In this document: positions 15,443-22,879 of the stretch, piece after piece
How the letters are laid out: each line of letters begins with the position of its first letter
How positions within the stretch are numbered: the first letter of the stretch is position 1
Source of the DNA: Promicromonospora citrea
GTDB taxonomy: Bacteria > Actinomycetota > Actinomycetes > Actinomycetales > Cellulomonadaceae
Direction: 5' to 3'
Assembly: GCF_013004695.1 (NCBI RefSeq)
Contig: NZ_JABEMG010000031.1
Location: forward strand, 1-38,900
Length of the DNA stretch: 38,900 nucleotides
Notes under the pieces: generated by a model
Databases searched by the model: none
What the model saw: only the letters and a program-made list of their open reading frames with translations
Told to the model about the DNA's origin: nothing
Made by a program: the position numbers and the translations under genes

Positions 15443-16563
15443 GCCGCCACCTCCTGCGGCACGGGTGCGTCGAGCGACTCGGGGAACACGAGCACGCGCT
15501 CGACCGGCGCCGTCAGCCGCACCGCGCCGCCCACGACGGGCGGCGTCGCCGACCGCGCGTGGAGCATGACGTCGCCCGCCTGCACGCTCACGGCGTGCTC
15601 GCGCCCGTGGTACTCGACCACGGCCACGGCGCCGCCGATCGCGCCGGCCCCGCCGTCCGCGGCGGCGCCGGGTCCCGCGACCACGAAGTCCTCCGGTCGC
15701 ACGGCCACACGCACGCTGTCGCCTGCCCGCAGGGCGCCGACGGCGCGGCCCGTGAGCCGGACGCCGTCGGCACCGCCCGTGCCCGGCAGCTCCACGACGG
15801 CCTCGCCGCCCGAGGCCGAGACGACGGTCGCGGGCAGGATGTTGCGGTAGCCCATGAAGTCGGCGACGTACCAGCTCGTCGGGCTCTCGTAGAGCTCGTC
15901 GGGCGTGCCGACCTGCTGCACGCGGCCCTCGCGCATGACGACGAGGCGGTCGGCCAGGGACAGCGCCTCCTCCTGGTCGTGCGTCACGTAGATGGTGGTC
16001 AGCCCGAGCGACTGGTGCAGGCGCCGGATCTCGGTGCGCATGTCGAGGCGCAGCTTGGCGTCCAGGTTGGACAGCGGCTCGTCCATGAGCACGAGCGACG
16101 GCTCGAGCACGACGGCGCGCGCGATGGCGACGCGCTGCTGCTGGCCGCCCGAGAGCTGGCCGGGCAGCTTCCTGGCGTGCTCACCGAGCTTGACCAGCTC
16201 GATCGCCGCGCGCACGCGCCGGTCGGTCTCGGCGCGCGGCACGCCCTGCATCTGCAGGCCGAACGCCACGTTCTTCTCGACCGACAGGTGCGGGAACAGC
16301 GCGTACGACTGGAACACCATGCCGAACCCGCGACGCTCGGGCGGCAGCGTGTCGATGCGCCGGCCGTCGAGCAGGATCTCGCCGTGCGTGAGCGGCAGCA
16401 GGCCGGCGAGGCAGTTCAGCGCCGTCGACTTGCCGCAGCCGGAGGGGCCCAGCAGGGCGACGAACTCGCCCGCGCGGATGGTCAGGTCGAGGCCGGCGAG
16501 GGCGTCCACGCCGCCGAAGCGCCGGCCGACGCCCCGCAGCTCGAGGGACTCGAACGCGCTCAC
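15439..16563 (-). CDS. ABC transporter ATP-binding protein, PotA/FbpC-like
   Basis: A 374-residue ATPase with Walker A GPSGCGKST, Q-loop FQSYALFPHLSVEKNVAFGL, signature LSGGQQQRVAIARA, Walker B LVLMDEPLSNLD, and H-loop THDQEEALSLAD. Residues about 240-374 form a TOBE-like C-terminal domain (FMGYRNILPATVV ... VRVAVRPEDFVV), usual in PotA, FbpC and MalK proteins. It energises the importer made with the neighbouring permeases and lipoprotein. It starts at GTG 16563 in a GTGA overlap with the binding-protein stop; longer open reading upstream is antisense or frame-shifted coding of that gene. This is the only complete ABC importer in the window with its own ATPase. Confidence 0.93.
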   Translation of the reverse strand: MSAFESLELRGVGRRFGGVDALAGLDLTIRAGEFVALLGPSGCGKSTALNCLAGLLPLTHGEILLDGRRIDTLPPERRGFGMVFQSYALFPHLSVEKNVAFGLQMQGVPRAETDRRVRAAIELVKLGEHARKLPGQLSGGQQQRVAIARAVVLEPSLVLMDEPLSNLDAKLRLDMRTEIRRLHQSLGLTTIYVTHDQEEALSLADRLVVMREGRVQQVGTPDELYESPTSWYVADFMGYRNILPATVVSASGGEAVVELPGTGGADGVRLTGRAVGALRAGDSVRVAVRPEDFVVAGPGAAADGGAGAIGGAVAVVEYHGREHAVSVQAGDVMLHARSATPPVVGGAVRLTAPVERVLVFPESLDAPVPQEVAA

Positions 16564-17789
16564 CCCTCCTCCACCTTGCCGCCGCCGATCTCGCGGTCCC
16601 AGATGTCGAAGGCCTGCACCATGGAGTCCGCGTCGAGCGGCACGACGGCGTCCTGCGACTCGATGAGCTCGTCGAACAGCGGGCGGCCGTACTCCTCGAT
16701 GACCTGCTGCGACTCCTCCGGTGCGAGGTCGATCGTCGCGCCGTCGACCGCGGGACCCGGGTAGAAGTAGCCGGAGTCGTACGCCTTGGCGTTCTGCTCG
16801 GGCGTGAGCATGTCCTGCAGCAGGAGCAGGATCGCGCTGATCTTGTCGGCGCTCTGGCCGCGGGGGATGGCGGCGTAGTGCGCGTCGGTGACCCACGTGA
16901 AGTCGTCGAACGCCGACGCCTCGAGCGTGTCCGGGAGCTGGCCCTCGGCACGCGGGGCGATCTCCCAGCCGGTCGTCGTCGGGACCATCGCCCACGTGCC
17001 GTCGGCCATGTTGGTCACGACCTGGCCGGTGCCCGTCGGGTAGGTGTCGACGTACTGCCCGAGCTCCTTGAGGTACGCCCAGGTCTTGTCCCAGCCGTTC
17101 TCGGGGTCGGTCGGGTCCTCGTCGCCCAGGAGGTACGGCAGGCCCATGAGGAACGTCCGGCCCGGGCCGGAGTTCGCGGGGCGCGCGTAGCCGAACTTGC
17201 CGGGGTTGGCCTCGGCCCACTCCAGCAGCTCGTCGGGCGTGGCGGGCGGCGTGCCGACGACCTCGGGGTCGTACTGCAGCAGCGGCCCGGACGGGTAGTA
17301 CGTCGTCACGACGCCGTAGCCCTGGGCGAGCTCCTGCATGTTCGCGGCGGGCTCCAGGTAGTTCTCCTGGTTGGTCAGCCGGTCACCGTAGTCGTCCACG
17401 ACCGGCAGCCACAGGTCCTGGCCGATGCCGGCCGAGAGCCCGTCGTTGCCGGTGAACACGACGTCGATGGACAGGTTGCCGCTGTCCACCTGCGGCTTGA
17501 CGATGCCCGTGACGTCGGGAGCGCCGCCGGTCTCCCAGGTCACGGACTCGATGACGTCGGGGTTGTTCTCGACGAACTCCTCGACCATGCCCTCGGTCAG
17601 CCGCTGGTTGCCCGCGACGTCGAGGATGTTGAGGGTGACGGGCTCCGAGGGGGTCTCGGGCACGGCGGCCGGGTCGGTGACGGCTGCGCCGCCGCCCTCG
17701 CCGCCGGGGGGCGCGGGCGGGGTACAGGCGGTGAGCAGGGTGAGCGCCGCGACGCCGACGAGCGCGGCGGCCTTCTTCGAGGTGCGCAT
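16560..17789 (-). CDS. Solute-binding lipoprotein of the uronate-linked ABC importer
   Basis: A 409-residue extracellular binding protein with a lipobox LLTACTPP (lipidated Cys22) and a Gly/Pro-rich linker. The mature start VTLNILDVAGNQRLTEGMVEEF and the blocks QDLWLPVVDDYGDRL, KFGYARPANSGPGRTFLMGLPY and ANMADGTWAMVP-like (NMADGTWAMVP) resemble PotD/iron-type (cluster D/E) proteins rather than MalE. It would capture the substrate outside the cell for the permease pair. ATG 17789 is preceded by GAGAGAGGAAGG. It lies 56 bp after the LacI gene, with no separate operator seen in the gap, so both probably share a transcript. Confidence 0.88.
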   Translation of the reverse strand: MRTSKKAAALVGVAALTLLTACTPPAPPGGEGGGAAVTDPAAVPETPSEPVTLNILDVAGNQRLTEGMVEEFVENNPDVIESVTWETGGAPDVTGIVKPQVDSGNLSIDVVFTGNDGLSAGIGQDLWLPVVDDYGDRLTNQENYLEPAANMQELAQGYGVVTTYYPSGPLLQYDPEVVGTPPATPDELLEWAEANPGKFGYARPANSGPGRTFLMGLPYLLGDEDPTDPENGWDKTWAYLKELGQYVDTYPTGTGQVVTNMADGTWAMVPTTTGWEIAPRAEGQLPDTLEASAFDDFTWVTDAHYAAIPRGQSADKISAILLLLQDMLTPEQNAKAYDSGYFYPGPAVDGATIDLAPEESQQVIEEYGRPLFDELIESQDAVVPLDADSMVQAFDIWDREIGGGKVEEG

Positions 17790-17845
17790 GGTGCCTTCCT
17801 CTCTCTCGGGCGTCTTCGCCCAGGGGGGTCGTGCCAGGACGGGCG

Positions 17846-18853
17846 TCAGGTGCCCGCGCCGGCCGGAGCGGGCCCGGAGGACCCGCGGATGACGAGCTCG
17901 ACGGGGAGCTGCGCGCTCGCCGGTGCGCTGTCGCGCAGCCGGGCGAGCAGGAGGTCGACGGCGCGCCCGCCCAGGCGGGCGAGCGGCGCGTGGACCGTGG
18001 TGAGGGCCGGCGAGAACATGGCGGCCATACGGACGTCGTCGAAGCCGACGACCGACATCTCGCCGGGCACGTCGACGCCGCGGTCCCGCAGCCGGTCCAG
18101 GATGCCGATGGCCATGAGGTCGTTGAACGCGGTCACGGCCGTGACCCCGCGCGCCAGCGCGTGATCGGCGGCCTGGACGCCGCCCTGGAAGTAGGGCTGG
18201 AAGCTGCCGAGCTCCACGAGCGTCACGCCCCAGCGCTCGGCGGCCGCCTGCAGCCCGGCGACGCGTCGCCGCCCGGACCACGACGTCGGCGGGCCCGCCG
18301 CGATGCCGACCGAGCGGTGCCCGAGCGCGGACAGGTGACCGAGCACCTGGTCCACACCGGCCGCGTCGTCGACCGCGATGTACGGCACCTCGTCCGCGCC
18401 GTCGGCGCCGAGCGAGAGCTCGCGGCTCGCGAGCACGACGGTGACGCCGGCCAGCGCGGCGCGCAGGCTCTCGTCGTCGGACCGGGGCGAGGCCACCACC
18501 ATGCCGTCCGTGCGGGCGGCGAGCGCCCGGATGAGCTCGGCCTCCGCGGCCGGGTCCTCGTCCGAGTCGGCCACGAACACGTCGTACCCCTCGGCGCGGG
18601 CCCTGGCCTGGACGCCCTTGGTCACGGACGCGAAGTAGGGGTTCTCCAGGTCGGGCACCACGAGCCCGACGGCGTGCATCCGGCCCCTGCGCAGGCCGCT
18701 CGCGGCCCGGTTGGTGCGGTAGCCGAGCTCGTCGGCGGCACGGGTCACGCGGTCGCGCGTCTCGGCGGCCACGCGCTCCGGCGTGCTCAGGGCACGCGAG
18801 ACCGTCGAGATCGAGACCCCGGCGGCGCGTGCGACGTCGTGCACCGTGACCAT
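17846..18853 (-). CDS. LacI-family regulator of the glucuronate genes
   Basis: A 335-residue LacI/GalR protein. The helix-turn-helix reads VTVHDVARAAGVSISTVSRALS, followed by a hinge region with YRTNRAASGLRRGR. The effector domain begins at VGLVVPDLENPYFASV and contains VTAFNDLMAIGILDRL and VVGFDDVRMAAMFSP. ATG 18853 follows GAGGAGG; longer starts extend over an operator. Two identical inverted sites lie in the divergent region, one over its own -35 and one after its likely transcription start, so autoregulation is expected. I infer that it controls both the importer-uxuB operon and uxaC, with a uronate or pathway intermediate as inducer. Confidence 0.92.
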   Translation of the reverse strand: MVTVHDVARAAGVSISTVSRALSTPERVAAETRDRVTRAADELGYRTNRAASGLRRGRMHAVGLVVPDLENPYFASVTKGVQARARAEGYDVFVADSDEDPAAEAELIRALAARTDGMVVASPRSDDESLRAALAGVTVVLASRELSLGADGADEVPYIAVDDAAGVDQVLGHLSALGHRSVGIAAGPPTSWSGRRRVAGLQAAAERWGVTLVELGSFQPYFQGGVQAADHALARGVTAVTAFNDLMAIGILDRLRDRGVDVPGEMSVVGFDDVRMAAMFSPALTTVHAPLARLGGRAVDLLLARLRDSAPASAQLPVELVIRGSSGPAPAGAGT

Positions 18854-18881
18854 GGCACCTCCTCGTGACCCGTGCGTCGCT

Positions 18882-18893
18882 GCGAACGTTTGC
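18882..18893. promoter_or_regulatory. LacI-type operator, copy 1 (GCGAACGTTTGC)
   Basis: A near-palindrome 29 bp upstream of the LacI start codon. It is the exact reverse complement of 18913-18924, and the centres are 31 bp apart, close to three helical turns. Confidence 0.75.
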
Positions 18894-18896
18894 GCC

Positions 18897-18926
18897 ATAG
18901 TGCCCGAAGGTTGCAAACGTTCGCAA
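18897..18926 (-). promoter_or_regulatory. Candidate promoter of the leftward lacI-importer-uxuB operon
   Basis: On the minus strand TTGCGA (18926-18921) and CACTAT (18902-18897) are separated by 18 bp. The -35 lies inside operator copy 2 and operator copy 1 begins 3 bp beyond the -10, so a bound repressor would cover both. Confidence 0.5.
18913..18924. promoter_or_regulatory. LacI-type operator, copy 2 (GCAAACGTTCGC)
   Basis: Inverted exact copy of 18882-18893, extended to TTGCAAACGTTCGCAA (18911-18926), a palindrome apart from one pair. It overlaps the -35 of the leftward promoter and the likely -35 zone of the rightward one. Confidence 0.75.
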
Positions 18927-18944
18927 CCATCTCGCCCGATGCCC

Positions 18945-18968
18945 TACGATGACCGCGCAAGCGCTTAC
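18945..18968 (+). promoter_or_regulatory. Candidate -10 and operator of uxaC
   Basis: TACGAT (18945-18950) fits an actinobacterial -10. GCAAGCGCTTAC (18957-18968), with perfect core AAGCGCTT, lies where transcription would begin. It resembles a LacI-family site but differs in sequence from the two upstream copies, so a second regulator or a weaker site is possible. Confidence 0.45.
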
Positions 18969-18999
18969 CGCCCGGCGACGACGCCTCAGGAGGACACCC

Positions 19000-20424
19000 G
19001 TGACCGACACCTGGACGCTGCATCCCGACCGGGCGCTGCCCGCCGACCCGACGACCCGGCCGATCGCCCGCGAGATCTACGCCGCGGTCCGGGACCTGCC
19101 GATCGTGTCGATGCACGGCCACGTCGACGTCGCCGCCTTCGCCGACGACGAGCCGTTCCCCGACCCCGCCCAGCTCCTCGTGGTCCCCGACCACTACCTG
19201 ACCCGCATGCTCGTGTCCCAGGGCGCGCGGCTGCCGGAGCTGGGCGTCGGCCCGGCAGGCACGCCGGGCCTGGAGACGGACCCGCGCGAGATCTTCCGCC
19301 GGTTCTGCGCGGGCTGGAAGCACTTCCGCGGCACGCCCACCCGGTACTGGCTCGAGCACGAGCTCGTCGAGATCTTCGGGGTCACCGTGCGACCGTCGGC
19401 CGAGACCGCCGACGAGGTGTACGACCAGGTGGCCGCCGCGATCGCCGACCCGGCGTTCCGGCCGCGCGCGCTGCTCGACCGGTTCCGGATCGAGACCATC
19501 GCGACCACCGACCCGGCGTGGAGCCCGCTGGACGAGCACGCCAAGCTGGCGGCCGAGCTGCCCGGCCGCGTGCTGCCCACCTTCCGGCCCGACCCCCTCC
19601 TGCACCCGGCCCGCGCGACCTGGCGGGACGACCTGGACCGGCTCGCGGCGGCGTCGGGCATCGCGACCGACACGTACGCGGGGTTCCTCGACGCGCTGCG
19701 CGAGCGGCGCGCCGCCTTCGTCGCGGCGGGCGGCCTGGCGACGGACCACGGGCACCTCGCCGCGGACACGACCCCGCTGCCCGACGACGTCGCGCAGGCG
19801 CTGTTCGACAAGGCGCGCGGCGCGGACGGGGCCGGCCTCAGCACGGAGGAGGAGGCCGCGTTCTCGGCGCACATGCTGTTCCAGATGGCGGCGATGTCCG
19901 CGCAGGACGGCCTGGTCATGCAGCTCCACCCGGGCGTGCTGCGCGACCACGACCCTGCCGTCGCGGCCGCCTTCGGCCCCGACAAGGGCTACGACATCCC
20001 CGTCGCGGCGGAGTTCGCCCGCGGGCTGCGGCCGGTGCTCGAGGCGTTCGGCCACGCGGAGTCGTTCCGACTCGTCGCGTTCACCATCGACGAGGACGTG
20101 TACTCGCGCGAGCTGGCGCCGCTGGCCGGCGTGTACCCCGCGCTGCGGCTCGGCGCACCGTGGTGGTTCCTCGACGCGCCGGACGCGATGCGCCGGTTCC
20201 GCGAGGCCGCGACCGAGACCGCCGGGTTCTCGAACATGTCCGGGTTCGTGGACGACACCCGTGCGTTCTGCTCGATCCCCGCGCGTCACGACCTGGCCCG
20301 CCGCGTGGACGCCGGCTACCTCGCGCGGCTCGTCGCGGAGCACCGGCTCGAGCTCGACGAGGCGGTCGACACCGCCGCCGACCTGGCCTACCACCTGCCG
20401 AAGCAGGCCTACGCGCGGCCCTGA
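19000..20424 (+). CDS. uxaC: Uronate (glucuronate) isomerase
   Basis: A 474-residue cytosolic enzyme of the UxaC family (about 470). It converts D-glucuronate to D-fructuronate, and D-galacturonate to D-tagaturonate, as the first step of the Ashwell pathway. The amidohydrolase-fold H-x-H metal motif is in IVSMHGHVDV near the N-terminus. Other family blocks are FRIETIATTDPAWSPLDEH, MQLHPGVLRDHDP, LGAPWWFLDAP and the C-terminal FVDDTRAFCSIPARHDLARR. The GTG at 19000 has AGGAGG at the right distance; the open frame reaches farther upstream only through the operator region. It diverges from the LacI gene and lies upstream of the alpha-glucuronidase that would supply glucuronate or its 4-O-methyl ether. 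Confidence 0.93.
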   Translation: MTDTWTLHPDRALPADPTTRPIAREIYAAVRDLPIVSMHGHVDVAAFADDEPFPDPAQLLVVPDHYLTRMLVSQGARLPELGVGPAGTPGLETDPREIFRRFCAGWKHFRGTPTRYWLEHELVEIFGVTVRPSAETADEVYDQVAAAIADPAFRPRALLDRFRIETIATTDPAWSPLDEHAKLAAELPGRVLPTFRPDPLLHPARATWRDDLDRLAAASGIATDTYAGFLDALRERRAAFVAAGGLATDHGHLAADTTPLPDDVAQALFDKARGADGAGLSTEEEAAFSAHMLFQMAAMSAQDGLVMQLHPGVLRDHDPAVAAAFGPDKGYDIPVAAEFARGLRPVLEAFGHAESFRLVAFTIDEDVYSRELAPLAGVYPALRLGAPWWFLDAPDAMRRFREAATETAGFSNMSGFVDDTRAFCSIPARHDLARRVDAGYLARLVAEHRLELDEAVDTAADLAYHLPKQAYARP

Positions 20425-20443
20425 GCCGCATCCCCCCTTTCAA

Positions 20444-20491
20444 CCCGACGTTGTTCGGCTCTGACGGCCCCGAAAGCCGAGCAACGTCGGG
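20444..20491. terminator. Hairpin between uxaC and the alpha-glucuronidase gene
   Basis: Arms 20444-20460 and 20475-20491 (17 nt) pair completely if one U-G pair is allowed; the loop is 14 nt. It is 19 bp after the uxaC stop. Both flanking genes are on the plus strand, so it may end uxaC transcription or reduce readthrough. Confidence 0.6.
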
Positions 20492-20609
20492 CTCGACACC
20501 GAGCGCCGCGAGGCCCTGGCCACCCGGGCCTCGCTGCGGCAGAGTCGGAACCAGCGTCGGTATCACCGCACACCAGGACATCCATCGCACCACGGACGGG
20601 ACTCGACCC

Positions 20610-22691
20610 ATGACCACAACGCCCCACCCGGCCTGGCTGCCTGACGACGCGTTCACCGCGATCGGCCGCCGCCGGGTCGTCGTGGCGGGCGACGGCGCGC
20701 TCGCCGGGACCGTCGCCGAGGAGGTGGCCGCGGCCACCGCCCGGTTCGGCGGCTCGTTCTCCCGCCTCGAGGTCGGCGACGGTGTGGCCGACGCCGAGCT
20801 CGTGCTCACCCTGACCCCGCCCGGCCTGACCGAGCCCGGCCCGACCGAGCCCGGCGCCGACGTCGACGAGAGCTTCCGGTTCACGCGCGAGGGGGGCGCC
20901 GTCGTCGTGCAGGCGCCGTGCGACGCCGGGCTGCTGCACGGCCTGTTCCACGTGGTGCGCCTCGGCGAGGCGGCGTTCGACGGCCCCGACGCCGACGAGA
21001 CGCACGCACCCGCCACGGGCCTGCGCATGCTCGACCACTGGGACAACGTCGCGGTGCACCCGGTGATGGGCCAGGTCGAGCGCGGCTACGCGGGTGGCTC
21101 GCTCTTCTACGACGACGGCGCCGTCCGGGCGGACCTCTCCCGGCTCGAGCGGTACGCGCGCCTCCTGGCCGCCGTCGGCATCAACCGGGTGGCGATCAAC
21201 AACGTCAACGTGCACGCGCGCGAGGCGTTGCTGCTCACCGACGACCTCCCCGAGGTCGCGCGCGTGGCCGCCGTGTTCCGGCGGTGGGGCATCCGGGTGC
21301 ACCTCGCGGTGTCGTTCGCGTCGCCGATCCTGCTCGGCGGCCTGGCCACGTCCGACCCGCTCGACGCCGACGTCGCCCACTGGTGGGTCCGCGCCGCGGC
21401 CCGGGTCTGGACCGCGATCCCCGACTTCGGCGGGTTCGTCGTCAAGGCCGACTCCGAGGGGCAGCCCGGCCCGTTCGCGTACGGCCGCACGCACGCCGAC
21501 GGCGCGAACATGCTCGCCGCCGCCGTCGCGCCGTACGACGGGCTGGTCCACTGGCGTGCGTTCGTCTACGACCACCGGCAGGACTGGCGCGACCGGTCCA
21601 CCGACCGCGCCCGTGCCGCGTACGACCACTTCCGCCCGCTCGACGGCGCCTTCGCCGACAACGTGGTCGTGCAGGTCAAGTACGGCCCGATGGACTTCCA
21701 GGTGCGCGAGCCGGTGTCGCCCGTGCTCGCGGCGATGCCGCGCACGCGCATCGCGCTCGAGCTCCAGGTGACGCAGGAGTACACGGGTCAGCAGCGGCAC
21801 GCCGTCTACCTCGGCCCGCAGTGGAGCGAGATCCTCGGCTTCCGGTTCTGGGCGGCGCCCGGCGACGCCGCGGCCGACGACTCGCCCACCGTCGCCGACC
21901 TGGCGACGGGCCGTGGCAAGGCCGCGGAGGACCCGGGCACCGGCGCGTGGCGCAAGCCGGCCGGCGGCTTCGCGGCCGTCTCGAACACGGGCGACGACGA
22001 GTTCTGGACCGGTCACCCGTTCGCGCAGGCGAACCTGTACGCCTACGGGCGGCTGTGCTGGGACCCGGGTCTCGACCCGTCGGCCCTGCTCGACGAGTGG
22101 GCGGGGCTCACGTTCCCGGGCGCACCCGACGCCGTCCGCGCGGCCCTGCACGCCGTGCTCGACCGGTCGTGGGAGACGTACGAGCAGTACACGACCCCGC
22201 TCGGCGTCGGCTTCATGGTGCGCCCCGGCCACCACTACGGCCCTGACGTCGACGGCTACGAGTACACGCCGTGGGGCACCTATCACTTCGCGGACCGCGA
22301 CGGCATCGGCGTCGACCGCACGACGCGGACGGGCACGGGGTACGCGGGCCAGTACCCCTCGCCGTGGCGCGAGGTCTACGAGTCCGTCGAGACGTGCCCC
22401 GACGAGCTGCTGCTCTTCTTCCACCACGTGCCCTACACGCACGTGCTGCACAGCGGCAGCACCGTGATCCAGCACGTCTACGACACCCACTTCGAGGGCG
22501 TCGAGCGGGTCGAGCGCATGATCGAGGCATGGTCGGCGGTGTCGCCCCTGGTGGACGAGCGGCTCGCGGAGCGCGTGGCCGAGCGGCTCGCCGAGCAGCT
22601 CCGCAGCGCGACCGAGTGGCGCGACCAGGTCAACACCTACTTCCTGCGCAAGTCCGGCATCCCCGACGAGCGGGGCCGCACGATCTACTGA
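20610..22691 (+). CDS. Alpha-glucuronidase, glycoside hydrolase family 67
   Basis: A 693-residue enzyme without signal peptide, hence intracellular. It removes (4-O-methyl-)glucuronate from the non-reducing end of xylo-oligosaccharides produced from glucuronoxylan. Family motifs are clear: VAINNVNV, VKADSEGQPGPFAYGRTHADGANMLA with the acid/base Glu at 283, KYGPMDFQVREP with Asp362, and LQVTQEYTGQQRH with Glu390; the last two correspond to the catalytic pair (Asp365/Glu393) of the Cellvibrio enzyme. The C-terminal domain contains TPLGVGFMVRPGHHYGPDVDGYEY and WGTYHFADRDGIGVDRT. Length is usual. The ribosome site is weak. It needs an importer for aldouronates; the two nearest are the leftward importer at 13653-17789 and the one at 26130-29766. 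Confidence 0.95.
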   Translation: MTTTPHPAWLPDDAFTAIGRRRVVVAGDGALAGTVAEEVAAATARFGGSFSRLEVGDGVADAELVLTLTPPGLTEPGPTEPGADVDESFRFTREGGAVVVQAPCDAGLLHGLFHVVRLGEAAFDGPDADETHAPATGLRMLDHWDNVAVHPVMGQVERGYAGGSLFYDDGAVRADLSRLERYARLLAAVGINRVAINNVNVHAREALLLTDDLPEVARVAAVFRRWGIRVHLAVSFASPILLGGLATSDPLDADVAHWWVRAAARVWTAIPDFGGFVVKADSEGQPGPFAYGRTHADGANMLAAAVAPYDGLVHWRAFVYDHRQDWRDRSTDRARAAYDHFRPLDGAFADNVVVQVKYGPMDFQVREPVSPVLAAMPRTRIALELQVTQEYTGQQRHAVYLGPQWSEILGFRFWAAPGDAAADDSPTVADLATGRGKAAEDPGTGAWRKPAGGFAAVSNTGDDEFWTGHPFAQANLYAYGRLCWDPGLDPSALLDEWAGLTFPGAPDAVRAALHAVLDRSWETYEQYTTPLGVGFMVRPGHHYGPDVDGYEYTPWGTYHFADRDGIGVDRTTRTGTGYAGQYPSPWREVYESVETCPDELLLFFHHVPYTHVLHSGSTVIQHVYDTHFEGVERVERMIEAWSAVSPLVDERLAERVAERLAEQLRSATEWRDQVNTYFLRKSGIPDERGRTIY

Positions 22692-22739
22692 CACGGCCGC
22701 TGCCGAGTTCGGCACCCTGCGCCGCGCGGGCCCGCGGCA

Positions 22740-22797
22740 TCGGTCCTTTGTCGCGAGATCGGCAGGCCGACGTGCCGATCTCGCGACAAAGGACCGA
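22740..22797. terminator. Perfect 25-bp hairpin between convergent genes
   Basis: Arms 22740-22764 and 22773-22797 are exact reverse complements over 25 nt with an 8-nt loop. It lies 48 bp after the alpha-glucuronidase stop and 82 bp from the end of the convergent membrane-protein gene. No U-tract follows on either side. Confidence 0.7.
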
Positions 22798-22879
22798 CCA
22801 CGTCGGAGCAGGCCCTGCAGGGGACCGATCTCAGCGCGCCCCGGCGCCCAGCGCTGCCACCTCGCGGCCCTGAGGGCCG

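Noticed and set aside
18783-20609. N-terminal extension of the alpha-glucuronidase frame through uxaC
   Set aside because: It is an alternative frame of uxaC. GH67 homology begins only after the ATG at 20610.
22701-22714. TGCCGA-GT-TCGGCA palindrome after the alpha-glucuronidase gene
   Set aside because: Short, GC-rich and located downstream of a gene; most likely a minor stem beside the 25-bp hairpin, not an operator.
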